A stretch of 59,475 bases of DNA from Riemerella columbipharyngis (GTDB taxonomy: Bacteria; Bacteroidota; Bacteroidia; Flavobacteriales; Weeksellaceae): the NCBI RefSeq assembly GCF_900101995.1, contig NZ_FNAS01000015.1:1-59475 (forward strand), in the 5' to 3' direction. Of this stretch, positions 27,226 through 36,784 are shown piece after piece. Numbering within the stretch: the first letter of the stretch is position 1; each line of letters starts with the position of its first letter. Both the position numbers and the translations under genes were made by a program. The notes beneath the pieces were generated by a model, which was given only the letters and a program-made list of their open reading frames with translations, did not search any database and was not told the DNA's origin.

Positions 27226-28323
27226 TTAAGATTTTAAAAATACTTCAACTTTTACATTCATCCCTGCACGCAATTTTTTTGCAAGGTCTTTATTGAGGTT
27301 GGTAAAATCGATGCGAACCGGCAGTCTTTGGACTACTTTTACGAAGTTTCCGCTAGCATTATCCGGAGGCAGAATGGAGAAAGTAGACCCTGTGGCAGGG
27401 GAGAAAGAGCTTACCACACCTTCTAATTTTTCGTCCGGGAAAGCATCTATTTTAATTTTTACTTTTTGCCCTTCCACCATTTTGGTCAATTGCGTTTCTT
27501 TGAAGTTGGCAACCACCCACACGCTGTTATCGCGTATGAGGCTGAAAAGCTGTGCTCCGGCTTGGATAAACTGCCCCGGCTGTACGGGTACTTTGGAAAC
27601 ATAGCCGTCTTCTGGTGCTGTAATGATGGTGTAAGACAGGTTGAGTTTTGCTTTTTCCACATCTACGCTTCTTTGTTTTACCATGGCATCGGCTACGCCT
27701 ATTTGGGAAGAGCTGGCATCGGTTTGGGAGGCTATCACATTCACCTGCTGGGCGACTTGGTTTCTTTGGTCTCTAAGGACTTGGAGCTGCTTTTCTGCGG
27801 CTTGTTTGGCAGCCAGGGCGGCATCGTATTGTTGCTGCGTGATGGAATGGTCTTTTATCAAATTCGCATAGCGGTTAAAATCCTGCGTCGCTTTCCATAC
27901 ATTCACTTTGGCGGCTTCTATTTGGGCATCTGCCGTTGCTATGGCGGCTTTGGAGGTGTTGATGTTTTGCGAGGTTGCATTGGCAGAGGCTTTGGCGGTA
28001 GCTACATTGCTGTTTGCGGTAGCCAGCGCGGCTTTGGCTTGTGCCAATATTAAAAGCTCGTCGTGGTTGTCCAACACCACGAGCGTATCGCCTTTATGCA
28101 CCATTTGGTTGTCTCTTACTTTTACTTCTTTCACATAGCCCGATATACGAGAGATAATAGGCGACATATTGGTAGCAATTTGTGCATCGTCGGTATCTTC
28201 GTGCGTGGTGCCGTGTACATAAGTACGGTATCCGAAAATAGATCCGATGAGAATTAGTCCTCCGAAGATGATAGGAAAAGCAAAGGACGATTTCTTTTTT
28301 GTTCTTTTGGTATTATTTTCCAT
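27226..28323 (-). CDS. HlyD/EmrA-type membrane fusion protein
   Basis: 365 residues. A single N-terminal membrane anchor (about 14-30) is followed by a lipoyl-like domain (SRISGYVKEVKVRDNQMVHKG), a long alanine- and glutamine-rich coiled-coil hairpin (about 90-220), the second lipoyl half (ITAPEDGYVSKVPVQPGQFI) and a beta-barrel domain. It bridges the EmrB-like pump and the TolC-like channel in the periplasm. Lies 48 bases downstream of the channel gene in the same operon. Confidence 0.9.
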   Translation of the reverse strand: MENNTKRTKKKSSFAFPIIFGGLILIGSIFGYRTYVHGTTHEDTDDAQIATNMSPIISRISGYVKEVKVRDNQMVHKGDTLVVLDNHDELLILAQAKAALATANSNVATAKASANATSQNINTSKAAIATADAQIEAAKVNVWKATQDFNRYANLIKDHSITQQQYDAALAAKQAAEKQLQVLRDQRNQVAQQVNVIASQTDASSSQIGVADAMVKQRSVDVEKAKLNLSYTIITAPEDGYVSKVPVQPGQFIQAGAQLFSLIRDNSVWVVANFKETQLTKMVEGQKVKIKIDAFPDEKLEGVVSSFSPATGSTFSILPPDNASGNFVKVVQRLPVRIDFTNLNKDLAKKLRAGMNVKVEVFLKS

Positions 28324-28371
28324 TTTAGTTCTGAATTATGTTTAGTAAATATTTTTTTGATAGATTGATGT

Positions 28372-29688
28372 TTAAAAAATCACGGATTTTCCGATGGTCT
28401 GCATTAGTTTCTTGTACGCCAATGCGGCGTCGGCTTTAGCATTCACATAGCCTACATTAGCACTTATTTGGGCGGCATCGGCTTCCAAGAGCTCGGTCAT
28501 CGTTGCCAGTCCGTTGTCGAATTTGTTTTTCGTGATGCGGTAGTTTTCTGCAGCCTGCTGCATGGTTTTTTCGTAAACGCTTATTTTCTTGTTGGCAAGT
28601 ATTGCGTTTTGGTAATCGCGGTTGACTTCAAGGCGGATTTGCTCGGTCGTCAATTCGCTTTGTGACTGCAAGGCTTGTTCCTGTGCCTTTGCCTGTTCCA
28701 GCGAAGTGTTTTTCTTCCAAAGGTTATCCAGATTGTACTGCACGCCGATACCGATATTCGCTGCATTGTAGATGGAGAAAATCTTCGGGATTTTGGCGGC
28801 GGTGTATCCTGCCGTAAGGGCTATTTGGGGGTAATAAGATCCTTTGGCAGCTTTTTTGCCCATACCGGCAGCTTTCAGCTGATACTGCACTGCTTGTAGA
28901 TCTTTGCGGTATTGCATAGCCTCTGCTACATAATCCTGCACGAGGGTATAAACCTTCTCGTCTGCCGTATAGTTTGGATCCACTTCAATTTTTGTATCGT
29001 CGGGTAGCCCGAGCAGCAAATCCATATTCATATTGGCAATGCTGTAATTGTTTTGGGCATCCAAGAGCTGAAGTTCAATATTGGAAGTTTGCAAATTGGC
29101 TTTCAAACGGTCGTTTCGGGTGATGAGTCCATTATTTTCCATACTTAAGAAATGCTTATCGCGGTCTTGTGCCACTTTGAGATTTTCTTCTAATACCTTA
29201 ATGGTTTGGCTTGCTTTGAACAAATTGTTATAGGCTTGTGCAATATTGTACGCCATGGCATTTTTGTCGTTTTCGGTAGATAGTTCTTGGGCTTTTACCA
29301 GATACTCGGCACTTTTTATTCCGTAGCGGATGCTTCCGCCTGCAAACAGAGGCAAGGAGAGATTGGCTTGCCCGAAATATGCAGAATTGGGTTTTGGTGT
29401 TTGTATGCTTGCTGCATTCGGATTTTTGAAGAGTACTTCTATATTTACTTCAGAATTAGCAATTGCCAAGGCACTTCCGGATACTTTCAGATTCGGGAGG
29501 AAGTTGTTTTTGACACTTTCGTAGCGTGCTTTGGCTTCCAATTCTTTGGCGGCGTCTATTTTCAAATATTTCGAGTGGGCAATCCCCATTTCCACAGCTT
29601 CGTCGAGAGTCAGCATTCTGCTTTGCTGTGCTACGCAGATCGAACTGCCTATAAGCATTGCAAATAATAATATTCTATTTTTCTTCAT
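28372..29688 (-). CDS. TolC family outer membrane efflux protein
   Basis: 438 residues with a signal peptide (cleavage probably after SICVA) and two repeats of the outer membrane efflux domain. RMLTLDEAVEMGIAHSKYLK, ANLSLPLFAGGSIRYGI and the repeat-2 counterpart YNLDNLWKKNTSLEQAKAQ show the alternating barrel strands and long alpha-helical coiled coils. It forms the trimeric outer-membrane duct of the efflux system. Its start lies within the last 14 bases of the TetR gene, so regulator and pump are translated from one message. Confidence 0.9.
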   Translation of the reverse strand: MKKNRILLFAMLIGSSICVAQQSRMLTLDEAVEMGIAHSKYLKIDAAKELEAKARYESVKNNFLPNLKVSGSALAIANSEVNIEVLFKNPNAASIQTPKPNSAYFGQANLSLPLFAGGSIRYGIKSAEYLVKAQELSTENDKNAMAYNIAQAYNNLFKASQTIKVLEENLKVAQDRDKHFLSMENNGLITRNDRLKANLQTSNIELQLLDAQNNYSIANMNMDLLLGLPDDTKIEVDPNYTADEKVYTLVQDYVAEAMQYRKDLQAVQYQLKAAGMGKKAAKGSYYPQIALTAGYTAAKIPKIFSIYNAANIGIGVQYNLDNLWKKNTSLEQAKAQEQALQSQSELTTEQIRLEVNRDYQNAILANKKISVYEKTMQQAAENYRITKNKFDNGLATMTELLEADAAQISANVGYVNAKADAALAYKKLMQTIGKSVIF

Positions 29689-30301
29689 AACCTAAAAGTG
29701 TTTTTAAGGTTTCTATTAATTTGTTTTTCAATTCATTTATAAATTCAGGAATGAAAATTTCCATTGATTCGGATTTGGCAAATTCGCTGTATAGTGGAAT
29801 ATTCCGCACGGCGTAGAACAAAGTTCCTGCCACGATGGCGTGGAGTATATCCACAGATGGTTTTTTGGTGAAAATTTTTTTTCGACAGCCTTCTTCCAAT
29901 AATGATTCGTACACGCTTAGGAAAGAGAGCTTAAACTTTTTTATAAACTCTTTTATTTTAGGGTTTTTACTGATGAGTTGTTCGGTTTGCAGTACCACAT
30001 AAAAATGGGGCAGGATCTGTAATCGTTCGATATGAGAAGTTATAATCCCAATTAATTTTTCCCATTCGTTCAATTCTTGTTTTGCCATAATTTCTTTGAT
30101 GAATCCTGTGCCCCATTTCATCCGATACTCAAAGATTTTTTCGTAGAGCATCTCTTTAGAACCGAAATAGTAGGAAATCATCGACACATTAATATTGGCA
30201 GCCGCAGAAATATCGCGGATAGAAGTAGCTTCAAACCCTCTTTCAGCGAATAATTTTTCTGCTACGCTCATTATGTATTCTTCTTTAGACAGCTGTTTCA
30301 T
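29675..30301 (-). CDS. TetR/AcrR family repressor of the efflux operon
   Basis: 208 residues. The N-terminal 50 residues form the TetR helix-turn-helix: EEYIMSVAEKLFAERGFEATSIRDISAAANINVSMISYYFGSKE is recognisable in pieces, ending in the classic YYFGSKE. The remaining helices form a ligand-binding and dimer domain. First gene of the operon. The promoter upstream carries overlapping inverted repeats, so the protein most likely represses its own transcription and that of the pump and is released by a pump substrate. Confidence 0.92.
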   Translation of the reverse strand: MKQLSKEEYIMSVAEKLFAERGFEATSIRDISAAANINVSMISYYFGSKEMLYEKIFEYRMKWGTGFIKEIMAKQELNEWEKLIGIITSHIERLQILPHFYVVLQTEQLISKNPKIKEFIKKFKLSFLSVYESLLEEGCRKKIFTKKPSVDILHAIVAGTLFYAVRNIPLYSEFAKSESMEIFIPEFINELKNKLIETLKTLLGYEEK

Positions 30302-30325
30302 TATGTCGTATAATTAAATCCGTTG

Positions 30326-30357
30326 CAAAGATAAATCAAACATTTGATTGAATCAAA
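30326..30357 (-). promoter_or_regulatory. Promoter of the tetR-efflux operon
   Basis: On the minus strand TTTG (30357-30354), 20 bases, then TATCTTTG (30333-30326): a full match to the Bacteroidota -33/-7 arrangement. The -7 element is 24 bases before the regulator's start codon. Confidence 0.75.
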
Positions 30358-30366
30358 CGATTGATT
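30334..30366. promoter_or_regulatory. Probable TetR operator, overlapping inverted repeats
   Basis: AATCAAA-CA-TTTGATT (30334-30349), TTTGATT-G-AATCAAA (30343-30357) and AATCAA-ACGA-TTGATT (30351-30366) overlap. They fill the spacer between -33 and -7 and extend just upstream, so bound repressor would block RNA polymerase. Confidence 0.7.
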
Positions 30367-30873
30367 GTTTTTTTTATTTTAAAATACTATAAGTGTCTTA
30401 TTTACAGTGGTATAATTTTATTATTTTTTGATAGAATATTGATCAATAATAATTTTTAAGTGTTATTTCTAAAAATAGCAATCGTAATATTGATCGTTAG
30501 GAAGTTGATCTGCTTTGGTTTTATGAAACAACACTTTATTTTATGTGAAATGGCAGGGGATAGCTCTCGTTAAATAGGTCTTTTTTTTTGAAATAGTTTA
30601 ACAATCAAGAGTCTGCGAGGATTTTTAATTATTTATTGGCTAAGTGGGTTTGAAAAATTAGAATTAGATTTTCGTATATTTATTTATTTATTTATTTTCC
30701 CTCCAAATACTACTGTAACTATCTAATATACTATAAGTTTCAATTTAGAATGGTTATAAATTAAAGAAATATGATATTTTTCCATTAGCGAGGTTTCGTT
30801 AATGTTCTGTTAAAGTCTTACTTTTGTAGCACTGAATGTAAAAATCATTTTTTAATAACCCAATATTGTATAA
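30367..30873. other. Non-coding interval upstream of actA
   Basis: No coding frame is credible. The interval holds five tandem ATTT units (30678-30697) and the actA promoter near its right end; nothing else was recognised. Confidence 0.5.
30819..30826 (+). promoter_or_regulatory. act operon promoter -7 element
   Basis: TACTTTTG matches TAnnTTTG. A TTTC about 21 bases upstream (30794-30797) may serve as the -33 element. It lies 48 bases before the actA start codon. Confidence 0.55.
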
Positions 30874-32223
30874 ATGAATAGTTGGAGAACGCATTACAAA
30901 AAAGCACTGATAGCATTAAGTTTATTGCTATGTACGAGTGTTTCCATTTATGCACAAGATGCTTCTAAAGGAGATCCTGAGAATGGAGAAACACTCTTTA
31001 AAGCGAATTGTGCCGCTTGTCACGCCTTGGACAAACAGCTTGTAGGTCCTGCTTTGGGTGGCGTAGTGGATCGGGTGAAGCAAGAAGAAAATTTGGATGT
31101 CGATTGGTTCTACAAGTGGATTAAAGACAATAAAGCTCTTAGAACATCTGGAGACAAGTACGCTAATGAACTTTTTGAGAAATTTAACAAGACAGAAATG
31201 CCTGTCTTTGCTAATCTCTCGGATCAAGATGTAGATGACATCTTAGCGTATACTACTAATCCGCCAAAACAAGATGATGCTGCGGCTACTACTGCTGATA
31301 AAGCTCAAGATCCGGCTCAGCTGGAAGCAGAGAGGACAGAGAAAACTAACTCGTTGATTATATTGGTTTCTTTACTGGCTGTTTCAGGTTTATTGGTTTG
31401 GCTTCTTATTAAATTAAGACAGCTCGTTAAACTCAATCAGTCTGAAGAACTTTCTGTTTTTAATGAATGCCAAATTCGTAATTTTGGAGAGCTATATGAG
31501 AAGTATAATACGATAGGAAAATTGGTGTTAGGAATTTTGGCCGTTTTTGCTGCTTATGGTGTGTGGAACTGGCTAATGTGGGTAGGTGTTTATAAAGGAT
31601 ATCAGCCGGAGCAACCTATCTATTTTTCTCACAAAATTCACGCTGGTATAAACAAAATTGATTGCCAACTTTGTCACTCAGGTGCCAAGTATGGTAAGGT
31701 TTCAGAAATTCCTTCACTCAACGTGTGTATGAACTGTCATAAATTTATTTCTGAATATAAGGGCGAGTATGTTCAAGCTGGTAAAACAAAAGATTTTTAT
31801 ACTGGCGAGATTAAAAAGATATATGACGCTGTAGGTTGGGATGAAAAAACTCAGTCTTATACAGGTAAAACGCACCCTATACAGTGGGTTAGAATTCATA
31901 ATATGCCTGATTTTGTGTATTTCAATCATTCTCAGCATGTTGTGGCGGGAGCTAAGACGATTATGGCCGCTAAAAATGTAGATATTGTTTGTAAAGCTTG
32001 TCATGGTAAAATTGATACTATGAATGTAGTGCAAATGGCTAATGATTTCACTATGGGATGGTGTATTTCATGTCACAGAACGACGCAAGTGGATATGACG
32101 AATGGCTACAACGAAGCCTATTTCAAAAACTTGCATGCTAAGTTAGAAAAACAATATGGTAAAGGTACTAAGATTACAGTAGATGCAATCGGAGGTATCG
32201 AGTGTGGTAAATGTCATTATTAA
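30874..32223 (+). CDS. actA: Alternative complex III multihaem cytochrome c subunit
   Basis: 449 residues, exported by a signal peptide ending near YAQ (26-28). Six CxxCH haem-attachment motifs begin at residues 46, 264, 285, 373, 397 and 444. The first belongs to an N-terminal class-I-like cytochrome c domain with a possible methionine ligand (EMPVF near 109); the other five make the pentahaem part of ActA. Two hydrophobic helices (about 150-170 and 214-236) lie between the domains. ActA passes electrons from the iron-sulfur subunit or quinol site towards a terminal acceptor at the periplasmic face. First gene of actABCDEF; actB follows after 26 bases. Confidence 0.9.
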   Translation: MNSWRTHYKKALIALSLLLCTSVSIYAQDASKGDPENGETLFKANCAACHALDKQLVGPALGGVVDRVKQEENLDVDWFYKWIKDNKALRTSGDKYANELFEKFNKTEMPVFANLSDQDVDDILAYTTNPPKQDDAAATTADKAQDPAQLEAERTEKTNSLIILVSLLAVSGLLVWLLIKLRQLVKLNQSEELSVFNECQIRNFGELYEKYNTIGKLVLGILAVFAAYGVWNWLMWVGVYKGYQPEQPIYFSHKIHAGINKIDCQLCHSGAKYGKVSEIPSLNVCMNCHKFISEYKGEYVQAGKTKDFYTGEIKKIYDAVGWDEKTQSYTGKTHPIQWVRIHNMPDFVYFNHSQHVVAGAKTIMAAKNVDIVCKACHGKIDTMNVVQMANDFTMGWCISCHRTTQVDMTNGYNEAYFKNLHAKLEKQYGKGTKITVDAIGGIECGKCHY

Positions 32224-32249
32224 TAATAGAAAATTAGAAGTATCAAAAA

Positions 32250-35200
32250 ATGGCTTCAAAAAAAATACAATTCAGAAGTATTCACGAATTAAAAGACCCT
32301 TCGCTAAATACGAAGCTTGCTCAAAAAGAGTTTCAGAATGAAATTCCTGTAGATGAGTTTTTGGGGAACGAGGATAAAATGAATAATTCCGGAACAAGTA
32401 GGAGAGATTTCCTTAAATTTTTAGGGTTCTCTACGGTGGCTGTTACGCTTGCTGCTTGTGAATCTCCGGTAATTAAGACGATCCCTTATGTAACCAAACC
32501 TCATAATATTATACCGGGAGTGCCCAACTTTTATGCAACTTCTTACTTTGACGGCTTTGATTTCGCAAGCGTATTAGTGAAAACAAGAGAGGGAAGACCT
32601 ATTAAAATAGATTCAAATTCTGCGGCAGAGCAGCTTGGATGTGCCAATGCAAGAGTTCAGGCAGGATTGCTTTCCCTTTATGATAATGATAAATTAAGAC
32701 AGCCTGCATTAAAAGGAGAGAATGCGACTTTTGATAAAGTAGATTCTTATGTTTTAAACGGTTTGGCTCAAGCTCAAGCAGTTAACAAAAAAATTGTAGT
32801 TCTTTCACATTCTTATCCAAGTCCTACATTTAAGAAAATTTTTGCAGATTTTCAAGCTAAATATCCTAATGCAGAATTGGTAACATATGATGCAGTTCCT
32901 TACGCTTCTGCGTTAGACGCTTCAGAGGAAGTTTTCGGACAGAGGGCTTTACCGGTTTATGATTTGTCAAATTCAGAGTTGGTAATAGGTTTTCAAGCAA
33001 ATTTCATTGAAAGCTATTCGGGTGGAAGTTTGGAAAAATCTTATGGTAAAGCAAGAAAACCTGGTCCGAATATGTTGCGTCATATTCAAGTAGAATCCAA
33101 CCTATCTCTTACCGGAGCAAACGCCGATACCAGAATAAGACTTAAGCCAAGTGAAGTTAATAAACTTTTAGTAGAAGTTTATAATGGACTTAACGGCGGA
33201 ACTTCTGATGCGGTAGCTTCTAAGTTGGTGGCTGAACTTAAAGCCAAAGGCAGTAAAGCTGTAGTCATAGCAGAGGGCTCTAAAGGTGCCTATGTATTGA
33301 CTCATTTAATTAACCAGAAATTAAAATCTAATGCTTTTACTGGTAAAGCCAACTTTTTAAGAGAGTTTGATGCCAATAAATACAGCCAGTTCTTGTCTTG
33401 GTTAAACCAAGGGCAGGTAGGTGCTGTTATTATAAACAATGTTAATCCTATATATTCTCACGAAGACGGAGCTAAGTTTGAAGCACTTCTCAAGAAAGTA
33501 CCTTGCAAAGTAGCACTTATCAATAAAAGAGACGAGGTATTCAAGGCTTCTGATGCTGTTATACCGGTTTCTCATTGTTTGGAATCTTGGGGAGATTTTA
33601 TTCCGGAATCCGGAGTATATACCCTAATGCAGCCTACGATTCAGAAGATATTTAAGTCAAGACAAATAGAGGAAGCGTTGTTAGTTTGGACTAATGGTAA
33701 AAATAATTCTGCAAACGACTTATACGCTTATCTTAAAAATAATGCAACTTCTATTTTAGGAGACAGCACCACATTTAATAAAGCTTTATATGACGGATAT
33801 AATGTAATCCCTCAGTCGGGAGCTCTATCATACAATGGCGGAGATGCTCAGGCGGCTATTGCTGACCTTAAAAAATTCCAATCTTCTGACCTTGAATTGA
33901 TGCTTTATACCAAAACTTCTATGGGAGATGGTACTCAGGCAGACAACCCTTGGTTGCAAGAAATGCCGGATCCGATATCTCGCCTGTCGTGGGATAATTA
34001 CCTTACCGTATCGCCTAAAGATGCAGATAAGTTGGGGCTTGATAATAGTCTTAATGGAAGAATGCAGTTGGATGGTTCGGTAGTGGATTTGACAGTAAAC
34101 GGGAAAACCATCAAAAATGTTCCTGTATTTATACAACCGGGGCAAGCAGATGGTTCCTTAGGGCTAGCTTTAGGATATGGCAAAAAACTTTGCGGCAAAG
34201 TAGCCGATGTAGGGGTAAATGCTTATCCGGCATACAATGGATCTGATTTTGCGGTATCCGGTGTGAAATTATCCAAAACTTCCGAAAGTGACCACGAGTT
34301 TGCAGGAATGCAGTTGCAAAATACTTTGATGGGTCGTTATGACATTGCTAAGGAAGTAACTTTGGAAAAATTCTTGAATGTACCTTTTGACAGTACAAAA
34401 AGAGATGCAGAAGGAAATATTGAAGGATGGAATGTTCCATTGGAATACGAAACTTTGAATGGAGAACAGCCTGCTCATAAAGTAGATCTGTGGGATGTAT
34501 TCGATGATACAGACGGACCTCATTTCAATTTATCTATTGACCTTAATGCTTGTACTGGTTGTGGTGCTTGCGTCATCGCTTGTCAGGTAGAAAACAATAC
34601 GCCGGTAGTAGGTAAAGACGAGATAAGAATGTCTAGGGATATGTATTGGTTGAGAATCGACCGTTACTATTCTGCTAAAGAAAAACTTGAGCAAGTAGAA
34701 AGCCTTAACGGAAGAGAAGGAAGACTCGATGTTCCAGAAATGTATGGTAATGCTTTCAATAAGGATAGTGGTATCCTAAACCATCCGGCAGAAAACCCTG
34801 ATGTTATTTTCCAACCGGTGATGTGCCAGCAGTGTAACCATGCACCTTGTGAAACAGTTTGTCCTGTAGCGGCAACTTCACACGGTAAGCAAGGACAGAA
34901 TATGATGGCTTATAATAGGTGTATCGGTACAAGATATTGTGCGAACAACTGTCCTTACAAAGTGAGAAGGTTTAATTGGTTCAATTATAGCCTTAATGAT
35001 AAATTTGACTATAATATGAATAATGACTTAGGTAGAATGGTTCTCAATCCGGATGTGGTAGTAAGAACAAGAGGGGTTATGGAAAAATGTTCTTTCTGTA
35101 TCCAATCTACACAAGCCGCTATTCTTACAGCTAAAAAGGATAACAGACGCGTTACAGATGAAGAGTTCAATGATGCTTGTGCTTGTAGCAAAGCTTGTTC

Positions 35201-35366
35201 TACAGGAGCGATGAGGTTTGGAGACATCAACGATAAGTCTTCAGAAGTAAGAGAACTTTATCAGGACGAAAGAAGATACCATTTGTTAGAAGAAATAGGT
35301 ACTAAACCTAATATATTCTATCATGTGAAAGTGAGAAACAGAAAAGAAGAAGAAAATAAAATTTAA
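32250..35366 (+). CDS. actB: Alternative complex III iron-sulfur subunit
   Basis: 1038 residues. A twin-arginine-type motif SRRDFLKFLG (50-59) precedes a hydrophobic stretch and a cysteine, suggesting Tat export. Residues about 70-740 are a molybdopterin-oxidoreductase-like domain; in known ActB this part has no cofactor. Residues about 760-1000 are a ferredoxin-like domain with cysteine groups starting at C768 (CTGCGACVIAC), C859 (CQQCNHAPCETVC), a CIGTRYCANNC group and C947 (CSFC then CACSKAC), enough for four iron-sulfur clusters. It sits in the periplasm on ActC and ActF. Length and order match the family. Confidence 0.93.
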   Translation: MASKKIQFRSIHELKDPSLNTKLAQKEFQNEIPVDEFLGNEDKMNNSGTSRRDFLKFLGFSTVAVTLAACESPVIKTIPYVTKPHNIIPGVPNFYATSYFDGFDFASVLVKTREGRPIKIDSNSAAEQLGCANARVQAGLLSLYDNDKLRQPALKGENATFDKVDSYVLNGLAQAQAVNKKIVVLSHSYPSPTFKKIFADFQAKYPNAELVTYDAVPYASALDASEEVFGQRALPVYDLSNSELVIGFQANFIESYSGGSLEKSYGKARKPGPNMLRHIQVESNLSLTGANADTRIRLKPSEVNKLLVEVYNGLNGGTSDAVASKLVAELKAKGSKAVVIAEGSKGAYVLTHLINQKLKSNAFTGKANFLREFDANKYSQFLSWLNQGQVGAVIINNVNPIYSHEDGAKFEALLKKVPCKVALINKRDEVFKASDAVIPVSHCLESWGDFIPESGVYTLMQPTIQKIFKSRQIEEALLVWTNGKNNSANDLYAYLKNNATSILGDSTTFNKALYDGYNVIPQSGALSYNGGDAQAAIADLKKFQSSDLELMLYTKTSMGDGTQADNPWLQEMPDPISRLSWDNYLTVSPKDADKLGLDNSLNGRMQLDGSVVDLTVNGKTIKNVPVFIQPGQADGSLGLALGYGKKLCGKVADVGVNAYPAYNGSDFAVSGVKLSKTSESDHEFAGMQLQNTLMGRYDIAKEVTLEKFLNVPFDSTKRDAEGNIEGWNVPLEYETLNGEQPAHKVDLWDVFDDTDGPHFNLSIDLNACTGCGACVIACQVENNTPVVGKDEIRMSRDMYWLRIDRYYSAKEKLEQVESLNGREGRLDVPEMYGNAFNKDSGILNHPAENPDVIFQPVMCQQCNHAPCETVCPVAATSHGKQGQNMMAYNRCIGTRYCANNCPYKVRRFNWFNYSLNDKFDYNMNNDLGRMVLNPDVVVRTRGVMEKCSFCIQSTQAAILTAKKDNRRVTDEEFNDACACSKACSTGAMRFGDINDKSSEVRELYQDERRYHLLEEIGTKPNIFYHVKVRNRKEEENKI

Positions 35367-35386
35367 TCAAAATAAATAGGTAAAAA

Positions 35387-36784
35387 ATGTCAGGACATTA
35401 CGAAGCTCCGATTAGGGAACCTTTAATTATTGGTCACAAGACTTATCACGATATCACTGAAGATATTGTAAGACCTATCGAAGAAAGGGCAGGTAAATTA
35501 TGGTGGGCATCGCTTTATGCAGCCTTAGTATTATTCGTCTATGGTTTTGGATGTATTGCTTATACCATTGGGACGGGAATTGGTGCCTGGGGGCTCAATA
35601 GGACTATCAACTGGGGTTGGGATATTACCAATTTCGTATGGTGGGTAGGTATTGGTCACGCAGGAACGCTTATCTCGGCGGTACTCCTTTTATTTAGACA
35701 AAGATGGAGAATGTCTGTAAACCGTTCTGCGGAAGCGATGACTATATTTGCGGTAGTGCAGGCGGCCATATTCCCTGTGATTCACATGGGTAGAGTTTGG
35801 GTAGGATATTGGGTGTTTCCTATACCTAACCAGTTTGCTTCTCTTTGGCCTAACTTCAACTCTCCGTTATTATGGGATGTATTCGCTATTTCTACCTATT
35901 TCTCGGTGTCAGTAGTATTCTGGTTTATCGGACTTATTCCTGACTTCGCAATGATTAGAGATAGAGCAAAAACACCTTTTACTAAAAAGATATACACCAT
36001 CTTGGCATTCGGATGGGGAGGAAAAGCAAAACACTGGCAAAGGTTTGAGGAGGTTTCGTTGGTATTGGCTGGTTTGGCTACACCATTGGTATTCTCTGTA
36101 CACACCACTGTATCATTTGACTTCTCTACTTCGGTTATCAAAGGATGGCACTCTACCATCTATCCTCCATACTTCGTAGCAGGTGCGGTATTCTCAGGAT
36201 TTGCAATGGTTCAGACACTGCTTTTGGTAGCAAGAAAGGTTTGTCATTTAGAACAATATATTACAATGTACCATATTGAAATTATGAATATTGTAATTAT
36301 CATTACGGGAGGTATGGTAACGGTGGCTTACGCAGTGGAGTATTTTATCGGGTGGTATTCTGGTTCTAGGTTTGAAGACTTTACTTATCTTTCTCCAGGT
36401 GCAGCTACAGGACCCTATTGGTGGGCTTTCTGGGCATTGATTATTTGCAACCTTGTAGTGCCTGCATCATTCTGGTTCAAAAAGCTAAGAACAAATATAA
36501 TTTGGACTTTCATAGTTGCTTTGATTATTAATATTGGAATGTGGTTTGAACGTTTTGATATTATAGTAATCAACTTGTCAAGAGATTACTTGCCAAGTTC
36601 TTGGACGATGTTTAAGCCTACTATTATGGATGTCGGAGTGTATTTAGGGACAATAGGATTCTTTTCGGTATTATTCCTCTTGTACGCTAGAACATTCCCT
36701 GTAATAGCGCAAGCAGAGTTAAAGAGTATTTTGAAAATATCAGGTGAAACTTATAAAGCAAAAGAAGGAGATGAGCACCACTAA
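35387..36784 (+). CDS. actC: Alternative complex III quinol-binding membrane subunit
   Basis: 465 residues, NrfD/PsrC type with about ten membrane helices. RTINWGWDITNFVWWVGIGHAGTL is the characteristic segment near the second helix, and a PVIHMGRVWVGYW segment follows in the third. ActC binds menaquinol and may move protons. It follows actB after 20 bases, and its stop lies inside the actD start region (overlap of 14 bases). Paralogous to ActF. Confidence 0.93.
   Translation: MSGHYEAPIREPLIIGHKTYHDITEDIVRPIEERAGKLWWASLYAALVLFVYGFGCIAYTIGTGIGAWGLNRTINWGWDITNFVWWVGIGHAGTLISAVLLLFRQRWRMSVNRSAEAMTIFAVVQAAIFPVIHMGRVWVGYWVFPIPNQFASLWPNFNSPLLWDVFAISTYFSVSVVFWFIGLIPDFAMIRDRAKTPFTKKIYTILAFGWGGKAKHWQRFEEVSLVLAGLATPLVFSVHTTVSFDFSTSVIKGWHSTIYPPYFVAGAVFSGFAMVQTLLLVARKVCHLEQYITMYHIEIMNIVIIITGGMVTVAYAVEYFIGWYSGSRFEDFTYLSPGAATGPYWWAFWALIICNLVVPASFWFKKLRTNIIWTFIVALIINIGMWFERFDIIVINLSRDYLPSSWTMFKPTIMDVGVYLGTIGFFSVLFLLYARTFPVIAQAELKSILKISGETYKAKEGDEHH

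Noticed and set aside
27466-28053. 195-codon frame antisense to the membrane fusion protein gene
   Set aside because: It mirrors the third-position pattern of the real gene, and its translation is cysteine- and glycine-rich without any domain.
36744-36770. Upstream start for actD
   Set aside because: It adds nine residues inside actC and does not fit the DUF3341 N-terminus.
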